Source: Micromonospora sp. HK10
Lineage (GTDB): Bacteria > Actinomycetota > Actinomycetes > Mycobacteriales > Micromonosporaceae
Length of the DNA: 64,000 nt
Direction of reading: 5' to 3'
Assembly (NCBI RefSeq): GCF_000982955.1
Contig: NZ_KQ058825.1
Coordinates: forward strand, 1 to 64,000
The first letter of the stretch is position 1. Each line of letters opens with the position of its first letter. The translations under genes were made by a program, and so were the position numbers. The notes beneath the pieces were generated by a model. That model ran no database searches. It worked only from the letters and a program-made list of their open reading frames with translations, and was not told the DNA's origin. Shown here one piece after another: positions 27,068 to 36,336 of the stretch.

Positions 27068-27565
27068 TCAGCTGTTCAGCCGCCAGATGGTGAAGTTGAG
27101 GGCGGCCGCGAAGGTGACCCAGGCCCAGTACGGGGCCAGCAGCCCGGCCGCCGGCCGGGAGACCCGCCCGGACAGCACCACGGTCGCCCCGACGGCCAGC
27201 CACAGCAGCACGATCTCGGCGAACGCGAGGCCGTACCGGCCGGCGGCGAAGAAGAGCGGGGTCCAGATCGCGTTCAACACCAGCTGGATCACCCAGGCCC
27301 ACAGCGCCGGGCCCCAGCCGGCCCGCTGCCAGACCAGCCAGCCGGCGACCGCGATCAGCCCGTAGAGCACGGTCCAGACCGGGCCGAAGAGCCAGGACGG
27401 CGGTGCCCAGGACGGCTGCGCGAGGCCCGCGTACTCCTCGCTGGTGCCCCGCACGCCGAGCCCACCCACCGCCGCGGCCGCGGTCACCGCCGCGCCGAAG
27501 CCGAGCAGGGCCCACCACCTCCGCGCGCCTCGGCCGGCCCGCCGGATGCTCCCTGAGATCGTCAT
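27068..27565 (-). CDS. TspO/MBR family membrane protein
   Basis: A 165-residue tryptophan-rich sensory protein with five helices. The signature elements are PSWAPPSWLFGPVWTVLYGL, LVLNAIWTPLFFAAGRYGLA and a terminal YWAWVTFAAALNFTIWRLN. Family members bind tetrapyrroles and related ligands in the membrane. The ATG at 27565 is preferred over the upstream codon at 27598, although no strong ribosome site is visible. It is a single gene between a shared terminator and a tiny membrane protein gene. Confidence 0.9.
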   Translation of the reverse strand: MTISGSIRRAGRGARRWWALLGFGAAVTAAAAVGGLGVRGTSEEYAGLAQPSWAPPSWLFGPVWTVLYGLIAVAGWLVWQRAGWGPALWAWVIQLVLNAIWTPLFFAAGRYGLAFAEIVLLWLAVGATVVLSGRVSRPAAGLLAPYWAWVTFAAALNFTIWRLNS

Positions 27566-27712
27566 ACCGTCGGCATGCCCCGGCCTACCGGTCGGCAAAC
27601 CGGGCCGGGCACGCCGAACGCCGAGGTCGCCGGGGCCGGAAGCTCCTGTCTGGGAGGACGGAGCTCCGGGCCCGACGACCCCGGCGGGTCAGGGGTGGAA
27701 ACGACCTGTCGG

Positions 27713-27859
27713 CTAATTGTTGAAGATGCTGACGCCACCCGGGCCGACCAGCAGACCGACGACGATGAGGACGATGCCCCAGAGGATCTGCCGGCGGAAC
27801 AGCGCGAGGATGCCGGCGACCACCAGTACGACTGCGAGAATCCAGAGAATCAGCTCCAT
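27713..27859 (-). CDS. GPGG-motif small membrane protein
   Basis: A 48-residue protein with two hydrophobic helices (LILWILAVVLVVAGILALF and ILWGIVLIVVGLLV) separated by RRQ, ending in GPGGVSIFNN. The GPGG motif and overall pattern match a family of tiny membrane proteins common in Actinobacteria, of unknown function. It has its own start and stop codons and lies in a 300 bp gap that would otherwise be empty. Confidence 0.8.
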   Translation of the reverse strand: MELILWILAVVLVVAGILALFRRQILWGIVLIVVGLLVGPGGVSIFNN

Positions 27860-27901
27860 GGCGGCTGAATACCCGGTGGCCCGATTCAGGAAACCTGCCG
27901 G

Positions 27902-28627
27902 TCAGTCCGGCTGATCGCCCAGGTGGAAGATGCTGTACGCCTGCTTGATCACCGGGTGGGCGACGTTGCGGACCCGCACCCCGCCGGGGGTGGTGCCGCG
28001 CTCGCTGCCGTGGTGGGCGTGCCCGTGCAGGGCCAGCGCGGTGGGTGCCGAGTCGATCGCCTGACCGAGCTGGTAGCAGCCGAGGAACGGATAGATCTCC
28101 AGCGGTTCGCCGGCCAGCGTGTCCGGCACCGGCGAGTAGTGGGTCAACGCGACCAGCCGGTCGCAGTCGAGCCCGAGCAGCGCCGCCGCGAGCGCGTCGG
28201 CGCTCTCCCGGGTGGTCCGCACGAACGCCTTCATCTCCGGCTCGCCGAAGTCGCTGGCGCACCGGCCGGCGAAGCCGCCGCCGAAGCCCTTCACCCCGGC
28301 CACGCCGAGCCGCCCGCCGGCGCAGTCGAGGACGATCCCGGTCCCCTCCAGCACGGTGATCCCGACATCCTCCAGCACCTTCACCACCTGCGGCACCTGG
28401 TCGCACTGGTGGTCGTGGTTGCCGAGCACCGTGATCACCGGCACCCCGAGGTTGCCGAACTCCTGCGCCACGCAGCGCGCCTCGGCCTCGGTGCCGTGCC
28501 GGGTCAGGTCGCCGGCCAGCAGCAGCACGTCCGCGCAGTCGGGCAGCTCCTCCAGCGCCGGCCGGAACCGGCCGACCACGTCCTCGTCCAGGTGTACGTC
28601 TCCGACGGCGGCGATCCGGATCACCAT
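27902..28627 (-). CDS. Calcineurin-like metallophosphoesterase
   Basis: A 241-residue phosphoesterase with the full metal-site set: GDVHLD near the N-terminus, LLAGDLTRHG, VLGNHDHQ, LTHYSPVPD and LHGHAHHG. These hold a two-metal centre that hydrolyses phosphodiesters or monoesters; the substrate is unknown. A GAGGGGG site lies just upstream of the ATG. It is 10 bp after the BON-like gene and probably in one operon with it and the nucleotidyltransferase. Confidence 0.9.
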   Translation of the reverse strand: MVIRIAAVGDVHLDEDVVGRFRPALEELPDCADVLLLAGDLTRHGTEAEARCVAQEFGNLGVPVITVLGNHDHQCDQVPQVVKVLEDVGITVLEGTGIVLDCAGGRLGVAGVKGFGGGFAGRCASDFGEPEMKAFVRTTRESADALAAALLGLDCDRLVALTHYSPVPDTLAGEPLEIYPFLGCYQLGQAIDSAPTALALHGHAHHGSERGTTPGGVRVRNVAHPVIKQAYSIFHLGDQPD

Positions 28628-28637
28628 CGAACCCCCC

Positions 28638-28907
28638 TCACGGCAGCTCCTCGACCTGGCTGGGCGCCTGGGTGCGGATCACCCCGATGTCGCTGGTGAC
28701 CGGCACGTCGGGGAAGCGCTCCGCGACCCGGCGCAGGATCTCCTCCCGCCGGTGCGGGCTCTCCACCTCGCCGTAGATCACCAGCCCACGCTCGCGGCGC
28801 ACCACGGTGATGCCCTGTTCGGCGACGGACGGATCCTCGGCGAGCATGCTCTGGATCTCCGCCTCGAGGTACTCGTCCGGCGGGGCGTCGCCGTACGGTC
28901 CGGTCAC
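28638..28907 (-). CDS. BON-like domain protein
   Basis: An 89-residue protein starting at the GTG at 28907 (GGGAG upstream), overlapping the preceding stop codon by 4 bp. EYLEAEIQSMLAEDP, then ITVVRRERGLVIYGEVES and HRREEILRRVAERFP have the alternating alpha/beta pattern of BON domains, which bind membranes or phospholipid. No signal peptide is present. The tight coupling suggests a joint role with the upstream nucleotidyltransferase. Confidence 0.75.
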   Translation of the reverse strand: MTGPYGDAPPDEYLEAEIQSMLAEDPSVAEQGITVVRRERGLVIYGEVESPHRREEILRRVAERFPDVPVTSDIGVIRTQAPSQVEELP

Positions 28908-29479
28908 GGGGTCTCCCTTCCTGCGGACGCGGGCAGCACGTCCAGCCGGTCGAGCAGCACCAGGAACGCCTCGGCGTACGGCGAGTGCTGCGTCTCCTTC
29001 CGTACCCGGTCCCAGTCGATCTGTTCCCGCAGCGAACGGGCCAGTGGCAGGGCGCGGGCGAAGTCGCAGTAGTGCTGCGAGAAGCTGAGCAGCTTGTGCA
29101 CCATGAGCTGGCTGGCCGAGAGAACCGGCATGTGGATGGCGTCCACCGGCCGCACGATGGTGTCGGCGAAGGTCTCCTCGGTCACCGGGGTCTCGATCGG
29201 GCGGTGGATCAGGTCGACCATCCGACCCTCGTCGTAGACCTTGACCAGCCAGTCCTCGGGCGGGCGCTCGGCGGTGAAGCCGGCCGCCACCAGGGCCTCC
29301 AGCGCCTGGTCGACGTCCTGCTCCCGGATCAGGAAGTCGACGTCGTGGTCGCTGGAGTGGCCGCCGTGGGCGTACACGGCGAAGCTGCCGCCGAGCGCGA
29401 AGGGGATGTCGGACTGCTTGAGCACGGCGGCGACCTTCTTGAGGGTGTGCACCAGGGTCTCGTCCCCGCGCTCGGCCAT
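28904..29479 (-). CDS. Nucleotidyltransferase-fold protein (AbiEii-like)
   Basis: A 191-residue protein with the nucleotidyltransferase motif: FALGGSFAVYAHGG followed by SSDHDVDFLI, giving GGS...DxD with metal-binding Asp residues, and later MVDLIHR as the third acidic position. This arrangement occurs in AbiEii/MNT-type toxins and in housekeeping enzymes. No antitoxin-like gene is next to it: downstream are a BON-like protein and a phosphoesterase. Whether it modifies tRNA, protein or a small molecule cannot be told. Confidence 0.82.
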   Translation of the reverse strand: MAERGDETLVHTLKKVAAVLKQSDIPFALGGSFAVYAHGGHSSDHDVDFLIREQDVDQALEALVAAGFTAERPPEDWLVKVYDEGRMVDLIHRPIETPVTEETFADTIVRPVDAIHMPVLSASQLMVHKLLSFSQHYCDFARALPLARSLREQIDWDRVRKETQHSPYAEAFLVLLDRLDVLPASAGRETP

Positions 29480-29631
29480 CTGGTTCTCCCGTCGTCGTGG
29501 GTGGCGGTGGGAATGAAGTTGCGTACCCGGCGTGCCGGTCGGTCACACCTGTCCCTGCTCCGCGGGTGCGGGAGGGGGGCAGTAACGGACAAATCGGCGA
29601 TGTGGTGTGCGGGTCGGATAACCTCGGGGAG

Positions 29632-30399
29632 GTGGCCAGGTCACTGCGGGTGCGGCGCGGCAGGGCCCGACTGCGCGCCGTCGCCCTGATCGGCATCGAC
29701 GGTTCGGGCAAGACCACCCAGGCGCACCGGCTCGCCGCGGCGCTCTCCGCCGCCGGCCACCCCGCCACCTACCACCGCAACGCGGGCGGCCGCCGCTGGC
29801 TGGGCCGGCTCGCCCACCGCCTCGGCCGGCCGGACGCGCAACGCCTCGTCGGGCGGGACGGCCTGCTCGCCGTCGAGTCCGTGCTGCGCTGGCTCGCCAT
29901 CGCGCTGGCCCTGCTGAGCTGCCTGGTGACCGGCCGCACCGCGGTGATGGACCGCTATGCGGCGTGCCAGTACGCCAGCATCCGGGCGCACGGCGGGCAG
30001 CGCTGGGAGCGGCTGGCCCGGGCCGGCTACCGGTTCTTCCCGGCGCCCCGGGTCACCTTCCTGCTCGCCGTCGATCCGGTCGAGGCGTACCGGCGGATCG
30101 AACGGCGCGGCACGGACCACGAGAGCATGCGCTGGCTCACCGCCGCCGCGACCGCCTACCGGACCCTGCCGGAGTACGCCAGCTTCGTGGTGGTCGACGC
30201 CAACGGCAGCCCGGAGGAGGTCTCCCACCGGATCCGCGCCCACCTCACCGAGTGGTTCCCGGACGATCCACCGGCGTCGGCCGGCCCGTCGCCGGGCGGC
30301 ACCCGGCCGCCGGGCGGCGGCTCGCGGGTGGCCTTCCTGGCCGGCTGGCGGGCACGGCCGGACCGCGGTGGCCCGGTGCCGGCTCAGGCCCGGCCGTAG
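29632..30399 (+). CDS. Thymidylate-kinase-like P-loop enzyme
   Basis: About 255 residues. The P loop GIDGSGKTTQ is at 21-30, VMDRYAACQ fits the DRY/H motif of dTMP kinases, and FLLAVDPVEAYRRIERRG matches the lid and base region. The C-terminal 45 residues are Pro/Gly-rich and probably disordered. It is shorter in the helical core than classical Tmk and may phosphorylate another nucleotide. The GTG at 29632 is a tentative start; GTG 29650 is in frame. It overlaps the convergent SDR gene by 16 bp. Confidence 0.8.
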   Translation: MARSLRVRRGRARLRAVALIGIDGSGKTTQAHRLAAALSAAGHPATYHRNAGGRRWLGRLAHRLGRPDAQRLVGRDGLLAVESVLRWLAIALALLSCLVTGRTAVMDRYAACQYASIRAHGGQRWERLARAGYRFFPAPRVTFLLAVDPVEAYRRIERRGTDHESMRWLTAAATAYRTLPEYASFVVVDANGSPEEVSHRIRAHLTEWFPDDPPASAGPSPGGTRPPGGGSRVAFLAGWRARPDRGGPVPAQARP

Positions 30400-31073
30400 A
30401 CCGGGATGCTCGCCCCGCTGGTGGGCGCGGAGTCCGCGGAGGCCAGGAAGCGGATCACCGCGGCGATCTCGGCGGGCGGGACCCAGCGCCGGTGGTCCGC
30501 GTCCGGCTGGGCGGCCCGGTTGGCCGGGGTGTCGATGACGCTGGGCAGCACCGTGTTGCACCGCACGCCGCGCTGCCGGTACTCCACCGCCACCGCGTTG
30601 GCGAAGGCGAGCACGGCGGCCTTGGCGGTGACGTAGCCGGCCGCGCCGGGGAACGGCGCCACCGCGGCCCGGGCCGAGACGCAGACCACCGCGCCGCCGC
30701 CGGCCGCCACCAGATGCGGCAGCGCCGCCTGGGTGACCAGGTACGTCGGGCGCAGGTTGAGCCGCAGCATCCGGTCGAACTCGTCGACCGGGGTCTCGTG
30801 CACCAGCCCGCCGCTGGCGTACCCGCCGACGAGGTTGACCACCGCGCGCAGCGGCGCCGCGGGGTCGGCGGTGGCCGCCTCGACCGCCCGGGCCGCCCCG
30901 GCGGGTTCCAGCAGGTCCGCGGTGACCCGGACGGGCGCCGCGCCCGCCGGCGCCGTCCCCGCGCCGTCCCGTTCCGGTACGACCACCCGCCAGCCGGCCT
31001 CGAGGAAGGCCGCGGTGACCGCACCGCCCAGCCCGCCCGTGCCTCCGGTCACCAGCACCGTGCGTTGCGCCAT
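30384..31073 (-). CDS. Short-chain dehydrogenase/reductase
   Basis: A 229-residue SDR. The nucleotide-binding motif TGGTGGLG is at 9-16, NLVGGYASGG corresponds to the NNAG region, and the catalytic pair is in YVTAK, with a Ser-containing CVSARAAV strand before it. The ATG at 31073 is chosen over an upstream ATG (31082). The substrate is unknown. It converges on the kinase gene. Confidence 0.88.
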   Translation of the reverse strand: MAQRTVLVTGGTGGLGGAVTAAFLEAGWRVVVPERDGAGTAPAGAAPVRVTADLLEPAGAARAVEAATADPAAPLRAVVNLVGGYASGGLVHETPVDEFDRMLRLNLRPTYLVTQAALPHLVAAGGGAVVCVSARAAVAPFPGAAGYVTAKAAVLAFANAVAVEYRQRGVRCNTVLPSVIDTPANRAAQPDADHRRWVPPAEIAAVIRFLASADSAPTSGASIPVYGRA

Positions 31074-31367
31074 GGGCCCCACGCTAGCGGCCGGCGCGGA
31101 CCGGTAGGTGCGCGGGGCGGGATCTGCGCTGATCGATGGGCCCGGCGGGCGGCGCCGGGTCCGCCCATCCCGTCCGGTGACCCGGACCCGGCCGTCCGGC
31201 CGGTGTCGCGTGCACGACAGCCGAACCGCGGGTGGGCCGGGATGGTCGAGTCGACCGGTCCGGAGGAGGCGGCCGGGCTGCGGGAATGGGACCCTTGCCG
31301 GGCGGGCCGCGTGCGGAAGGCGGTACTTTTCCCGATACGCGGCGTCATGGTTGACGGTCCGCGCTCG

Positions 31368-31382
31368 TGAAAGTAAGTTTCA
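31368..31382. promoter_or_regulatory. RpiR/MurR-type operator
   Basis: TGAAAGTAAGTTTCA is a 5+5+5 inverted repeat of the GAAA-N5-TTTC type, ending 3 bp before the regulator's GTG start. It fits autoregulation of the regulator-murQ operon, possibly relieved by MurNAc 6-phosphate. The 300 bp spacer from 31074 to here shows no gene. Confidence 0.6.
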
Positions 31383-31385
31383 TCC

Positions 31386-32300
31386 GTGGCGAAGAGTCCG
31401 AAGATTTCTGCGAGTCACGAGCCTGGTGGACTGATCGTCCACATCAGCGGGCTGCTCCCCTCGCTGTCCCCGGCCGAGCAGCGGGTGGCCCGGCTGGTCG
31501 TCTCCGATCCGGCCGACGCCGCCCGGCGCACCATCACGGACCTCGCCACCGCCGCCGAGACATCCGAGGCCACCGTCATCCGGTTCTGCCGGTCGGTCGG
31601 CATGGACGGTTACCCGCAGCTGCGGATCCGGCTCGCCGCCGAGGCCGCCCGCCGGATCGAGCCGCCGGACGCCCGGGTGGTCGGCGGGGACATCCCGCCC
31701 GGCGCCGACCTCGCCCAGATCATCGCGACCATCGCCTTCAACGACGCGCGCGCCGTCGAGGAGACCGCGGAGCAGCTCGACCCGGCGGTCTGCGAGCAGG
31801 TGGTCGAAGCCATCGTCGCGGCCGGGCGGATCGACGTCTACGGCGCCGGCGCCAGCGGTTTCGTCGCCTCCGACTTCCAGCAGAAGCTGCACCGCATCGG
31901 CCGGACCGCCTTCTACTTCCCGGACGTGCACACGGCGCTGACCTCGGCCGCGCTGCTCGGCCGCGGCGACGTCGCAATCGGCATCTCGCACACCGGCACC
32001 ACCTCCGACGCGATCGAGGTGCTGGAGCAGGCCCGGGCGCGGGGTGCCACCACGGTGGCGCTGACCAACTTCCCGCGTTCGCCGATCACCGAGGTCGCCG
32101 ACTTCGTGCTCACCACCGCCGCCCGGGAGACCACCTACCGCTCCGGCGCGATGGCCAGCCGGCTGGCCCAGTTGACCGTGGTCGACTGCCTCTTCGTGGG
32201 GGTGGCCGCCCGCAACCGGGCCAAGGCCCGCAAGGCCCTGGAGGCGACGGCCGAGGCCGTCCGGTCCCGCCGGGTGGGCGCCGGGCGGAGGCGGGCATGA
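31386..32300 (+). CDS. MurR/RpiR-family transcriptional regulator
   Basis: A 304-residue regulator with an N-terminal HTH_6 domain (LSPAEQRVARLVVSDP, TSEATVIRFCRSVGMDGYPQ) and a C-terminal SIS sugar-phosphate domain (VYGAGASGFVASDF, IGISHTGTTSDAIEVL). Its stop codon overlaps the murQ start, so the pair is coupled and the effector is probably MurNAc 6-phosphate. The GTG start follows a palindromic operator, which would block its own transcription. Confidence 0.93.
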   Translation: MAKSPKISASHEPGGLIVHISGLLPSLSPAEQRVARLVVSDPADAARRTITDLATAAETSEATVIRFCRSVGMDGYPQLRIRLAAEAARRIEPPDARVVGGDIPPGADLAQIIATIAFNDARAVEETAEQLDPAVCEQVVEAIVAAGRIDVYGAGASGFVASDFQQKLHRIGRTAFYFPDVHTALTSAALLGRGDVAIGISHTGTTSDAIEVLEQARARGATTVALTNFPRSPITEVADFVLTTAARETTYRSGAMASRLAQLTVVDCLFVGVAARNRAKARKALEATAEAVRSRRVGAGRRRA

Positions 32301-33244
32301 CGGCGGGTCGGGTGGAGCCGGACGAGGTGGCCACGGTGCGACCCGTGGTGCGCGTCGGCGCCCCCACCGAGCGGCGTAACCCGCACAGCGTCGATCTCGA
32401 CCTGATGTCGACCCGGGACGTGCTCACCGTGATCAACGACGCGGACCGGCGGGTGCCGGCCGCGGTGGCCGCCGTGCTCGACGAGATCGCCGAGACCGTC
32501 GACCTGGCGGTTGCGGCGTTGCGCGGTGGTGGCCGGGTGCACTACTTCGGCGCCGGCACGTCCGGCCGGCTGGGCGTGCTCGACGCCGCCGAGCTGGCCC
32601 CCACCTTCAACTCGCCACGGCACTGGTTCTGCGCCCACCTGGCCGGCGGGCCCGAGGCGATGTGGCACGCCGTGGAGGACGCCGAGGACGCCGAGGACGG
32701 CGGTGCCGCCGAGGCCGCCGACTGCGTCGGCACCGGCGACCTGGTCGTCGGCCTGGCGGCGAGCGGGCGCACCCCGTACGTCCTCGGGGCGCTCGCCGCG
32801 TCCCGGGCCCAGGGCGCCTCGACGGTGCTGCTCTGCGCCAATCCGGAGGCCGAGGCCGCCTCGTCGGTCGACGTCTTCATCGGGGTGGACACCGGGCCGG
32901 AGGTGGTCACCGGTTCGACCCGGATGAAGGCGGGCACCGCGCAGAAGCTGGTGCTCAACACGTTCTCCACGGCCGTCATGGTGCGACTCGGCCGGGTCTA
33001 CTCGAACCTGATGATCGACATGGTGGCCACCAACGCCAAACTCCGCGGCCGCATGATCTCGATCCTGATGGAGGCCACCGGCTGCGCCGAGGAGGTCTGC
33101 CAGGCGGCCCTGCACGAGGCCGACGGCGACCTCAAGACCGCGCTGGTCGCGCTCGTCTCCGGCGCGGAGATCTCCGCCGCCCGCGCCGCGCTGGCCCGCT
33201 CCGCCGACCAGGTGCGCGGCGCGCTCGCCCTGCTCGCCTCCTGA
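32297..33244 (+). CDS. murQ: N-acetylmuramic acid 6-phosphate etherase
   Basis: A 315-residue etherase that cleaves the lactyl ether of MurNAc 6-phosphate to GlcNAc 6-phosphate and D-lactate in peptidoglycan recycling. Diagnostic segments are TERRNPHSVDLDLMST, GAGTSGRLGVLDAAELAPTF with the catalytic Glu, GLAASGRTPYV and GSTRMKAGTAQK. The ATG overlaps the regulator stop codon (ATGA). The final codons and stop are the first unit of a 23 bp tandem repeat. Confidence 0.96.
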   Translation: MTAGRVEPDEVATVRPVVRVGAPTERRNPHSVDLDLMSTRDVLTVINDADRRVPAAVAAVLDEIAETVDLAVAALRGGGRVHYFGAGTSGRLGVLDAAELAPTFNSPRHWFCAHLAGGPEAMWHAVEDAEDAEDGGAAEAADCVGTGDLVVGLAASGRTPYVLGALAASRAQGASTVLLCANPEAEAASSVDVFIGVDTGPEVVTGSTRMKAGTAQKLVLNTFSTAVMVRLGRVYSNLMIDMVATNAKLRGRMISILMEATGCAEEVCQAALHEADGDLKTALVALVSGAEISAARAALARSADQVRGALALLAS

Positions 33245-33321
33245 GCCGCCCCCTGCTCGCCCCCCGAGCTGCCCCCTGCTCGCCTCCCGAGCTGCCCCCT
33301 GCTCGCCCCCCGAGCTGCCCC
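33230..33321. repeat. 23 bp tandem repeat starting in the murQ stop region
   Basis: Four 23 bp units begin at 33230, 33253, 33276 and 33299, each CTGCTCGCC followed by a variable TCC/CCC, GAGC and C-rich bases. The first unit is the coding end of murQ (Leu-Leu-Ala-Ser-stop), so copies of the gene terminus extend into the spacer. Confidence 0.85.
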
Positions 33322-33791
33322 GCCGCGGTCGCGCCCCCAGGTGCTGGCCGCCCTGCACACCCCCGCCGGCCACCGACGGTGACGACGAGGTGCGACGCGG
33401 ATCACTCGTCCGGGGGGACGTCCGGTGCCCTGCGGATTGTTCAACCAGGCGTGGGGTAATCCTCACCCGAGCTGAACCGACCGGTCCGCGGCCGCGTATC
33501 TCGCAGTGACCAGGATCGCAGTGCCCGGTGACGCGGGTCGGACGGGCCCATGGATCTCGCAATGGTGCGGTTCCATGGGCGGACGACGATTCCGCAGCTC
33601 CGACACCCCGTTCAGCGGGGGGTACGCGAGTCGTCCGAGCAGGGGTCCTGACAGGGAACATGGATCGGGCTCTCAGCTACTACTCAGGCATTCGTGACAG
33701 TTTCGACTCACGACATGGAATCCCCGACGCGTCTCATCTGTTGTGTAGGTGTCAGCACCTACGGGCACAGCGGAGGTTACGGGGAGGGCTG
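33322..33791 (+). promoter_or_regulatory. Long structured leader/promoter region of the group 2 sigma gene
   Basis: A 470 bp spacer with no supported gene. It contains an elaborate hairpin at 33547-33579 (CCCATGGA with TCCATGGG, plus inner CGCA/TGCG around ATGG) and a second perfect 7 bp hairpin at 33745-33762 (GTAGGTG, loop TCAG, CACCTAC), 30 bases before the start codon. Near-repeats of ATCTCGCA(G/A)TG lie between 33499 and 33565. The frame stays open from 33528 into the sigma gene, but its composition is not coding-like. Stress-type multiple promoters and leader control are plausible. Confidence 0.5.
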
Positions 33792-34793
<1,002 letters not shown>

Positions 34794-34812
34794 CCAGGGA
34801 ACAATGGCAACA

Positions 34813-34851
34813 CGAACGGCCGGCGTCCGATAGGGGGACGCCGGCCGTTCG
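34813..34851. terminator. Bidirectional terminator between sigma factor and NlpC/P60 genes
   Basis: A perfect 16 bp stem (CGAACGGCCGGCGTCC and its complement) with a 7-base loop fills the gap between the two convergent genes. Confidence 0.8.
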
Positions 34852-34867
34852 CCGTACCTGGAGGCGG

Positions 34868-35836
34868 TCAGCGGACCCGGCCGTAGCCGGCGATCGGCAT
34901 GATGCCCATGCCGCGCTTGCTGACGTTGCGGCCCGCGCTGGGCGCGTCGATGATCTGGCCGCTGCCCACGTAGATCGCCACGTGCCCGAGACCCGAATAG
35001 AAGACCAGGTCGCCGGGGCGCAGCGCGCTGCGGCTGATCCGGGTGGTGGCGTCCCACTGCATGGCGGCGTTGTGCGGCAGCGACTTGCCGGCCGCCCGCC
35101 AGGCGGCCAGGGTCAGGCCCGAGCAGTCGTAGCCGCCGGGGCCCTCCGCCCCGTAGACGTACGGCTTGCCGACCGCCCCGTACGCGTACCGCACCGCCGT
35201 GCCGGCCGAGCCGGAGATGGCCGGCGGGGTGCCGGCCGAGCCGGCGCTGGACGGCGCCTCGGTGGCCCGCCCGTACGCCTGGCGGCGTAGCTGGTAGAGG
35301 CGGGCGAGATCCGCCTCGATCTTCTTCTTGCCCACGCTGAGCTGCTTGGCCTGCGCGGCCTGCCGGGCCAGCGTGGCGTCCAGCTGGGTCTTCTGATCGA
35401 TGAGCTTTCGCTGGTCGGCGGTGAAACCGTCGATGGTCTGCTGCCGCTGCCGGCTCAACTGGTCCAGTGCGCCGAGCCGCTCCGGCAGCGAGGTCGTCCC
35501 GCCCGGCTCCAGCAGCGCCTTGGCGGTGCGCATCCCACCGGTCTTGTACGCGGTGGCGGCGAGCAGGCCCACGTCGGCCCGGCTCCGCTCGGCCTGCGCC
35601 TGCAACGGGCCGATCCGGGCCTGCAACGTGGCCGCGGTGGCCTTGTTGGCCTTGATCTGCTCGTTGAGCTTGTTGTAGGACTCGACGATTCGCTCCAGCT
35701 CAGTCGAGGACTTCTCGATCTGCTTCGTCAGCTCGGCGGGGGTGGGCTCGGCCCGAGCCACCGACGCCGGGGCGAGGAGCACGGCCGAGAGGCCGGCCAC
35801 CGCGAGGCCGCGCAGCAGGATCCGTAGTGACGACAA
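34868..35836 (-). CDS. Secreted NlpC/P60 peptidoglycan hydrolase with coiled coil
   Basis: About 322 residues starting at the TTG at 35836, placed after GAGAGGAG; a GTG at 35893 would extend it. The signal peptide is about residues 1-30 (ends ASVARA). Residues 35-190 are a long coiled coil (LTKQIEKSSTELERIVES, then LQARIGPLQAQAERS), similar to RipA/CwlO-type hydrolases. The C-terminal NlpC/P60 domain has the catalytic YDCSG Cys, HVAIYVGSG with the His, and KPYVYGAEGPGG before them. It is expected to cleave peptide stems during growth or division. Confidence 0.92.
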   Translation of the reverse strand: MSSLRILLRGLAVAGLSAVLLAPASVARAEPTPAELTKQIEKSSTELERIVESYNKLNEQIKANKATAATLQARIGPLQAQAERSRADVGLLAATAYKTGGMRTAKALLEPGGTTSLPERLGALDQLSRQRQQTIDGFTADQRKLIDQKTQLDATLARQAAQAKQLSVGKKKIEADLARLYQLRRQAYGRATEAPSSAGSAGTPPAISGSAGTAVRYAYGAVGKPYVYGAEGPGGYDCSGLTLAAWRAAGKSLPHNAAMQWDATTRISRSALRPGDLVFYSGLGHVAIYVGSGQIIDAPSAGRNVSKRGMGIMPIAGYGRVR

Positions 35837-36336
35837 GAGCGGAAAGCTCCTCTCCCACGGTCGCCCGGGCCGCGCTGGGCCGCCCGGCGACACCGCCCGG
35901 GGCCATCCCGGTGGATGGCGGTGGACCGGACCGGCTCGCCCAACCTAACCCGGGACGGGTGAGGGCGGGAGTGGAAGCAGGGGCGAATGTTGGCAAAGTG
36001 TCAGGAAGTGCGGGCGGTGCCGGTGACGTCTGGTGACCGCTCGCCGGGCGGACGGTACGGGCGCGGGTGCCGGTTGCGTGAATAGTGCGGGTGGCCCGAT
36101 TCGTCGTTCTGGACGGATGTCGCGAGGGCTCGCGCCGCAAAATATCGACAAAGTGGTAAATGGGCGCTGGTAACCGCCCGAGGCGGCCGGACGGCACGCC
36201 GGTGAGCAGGGGAAACGACCGGTCCGGGTGGCGCGCCCGCAACACAATGAAGCGCGGAGCCGGGAATCCCGCCACCGGCATCGGCGCAGCTCGTCGGTGG
36301 TGGGGGAGCCCGGCGCGCGAGCCCTGGGAGGACGCC
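35837..36336. other. 500 bp divergent spacer without a supported gene
   Basis: This lies between the starts of the NlpC/P60 gene (minus) and the DUF6232 gene (plus), so it should carry both promoters. The AT-richest part is around 36130-36165 (CAAAATATCGACAAAG). Open frames here are composition shadows. I looked for a c-di-AMP (ydaO-type) riboswitch, which often precedes NlpC/P60 genes, and found no convincing match. Confidence 0.4.

Noticed and set aside
33528..33791. Upstream extension of the sigma factor frame
   Set aside because: Open by chance; Cys/Arg/His-rich, no homology to region 1.1, and a strong ribosome site precedes 33792.
35837..36336. c-di-AMP (ydaO-type) riboswitch upstream of the NlpC/P60 gene
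   Set aside because: The conserved core and the CUAACC-type ending of the family could not be found.
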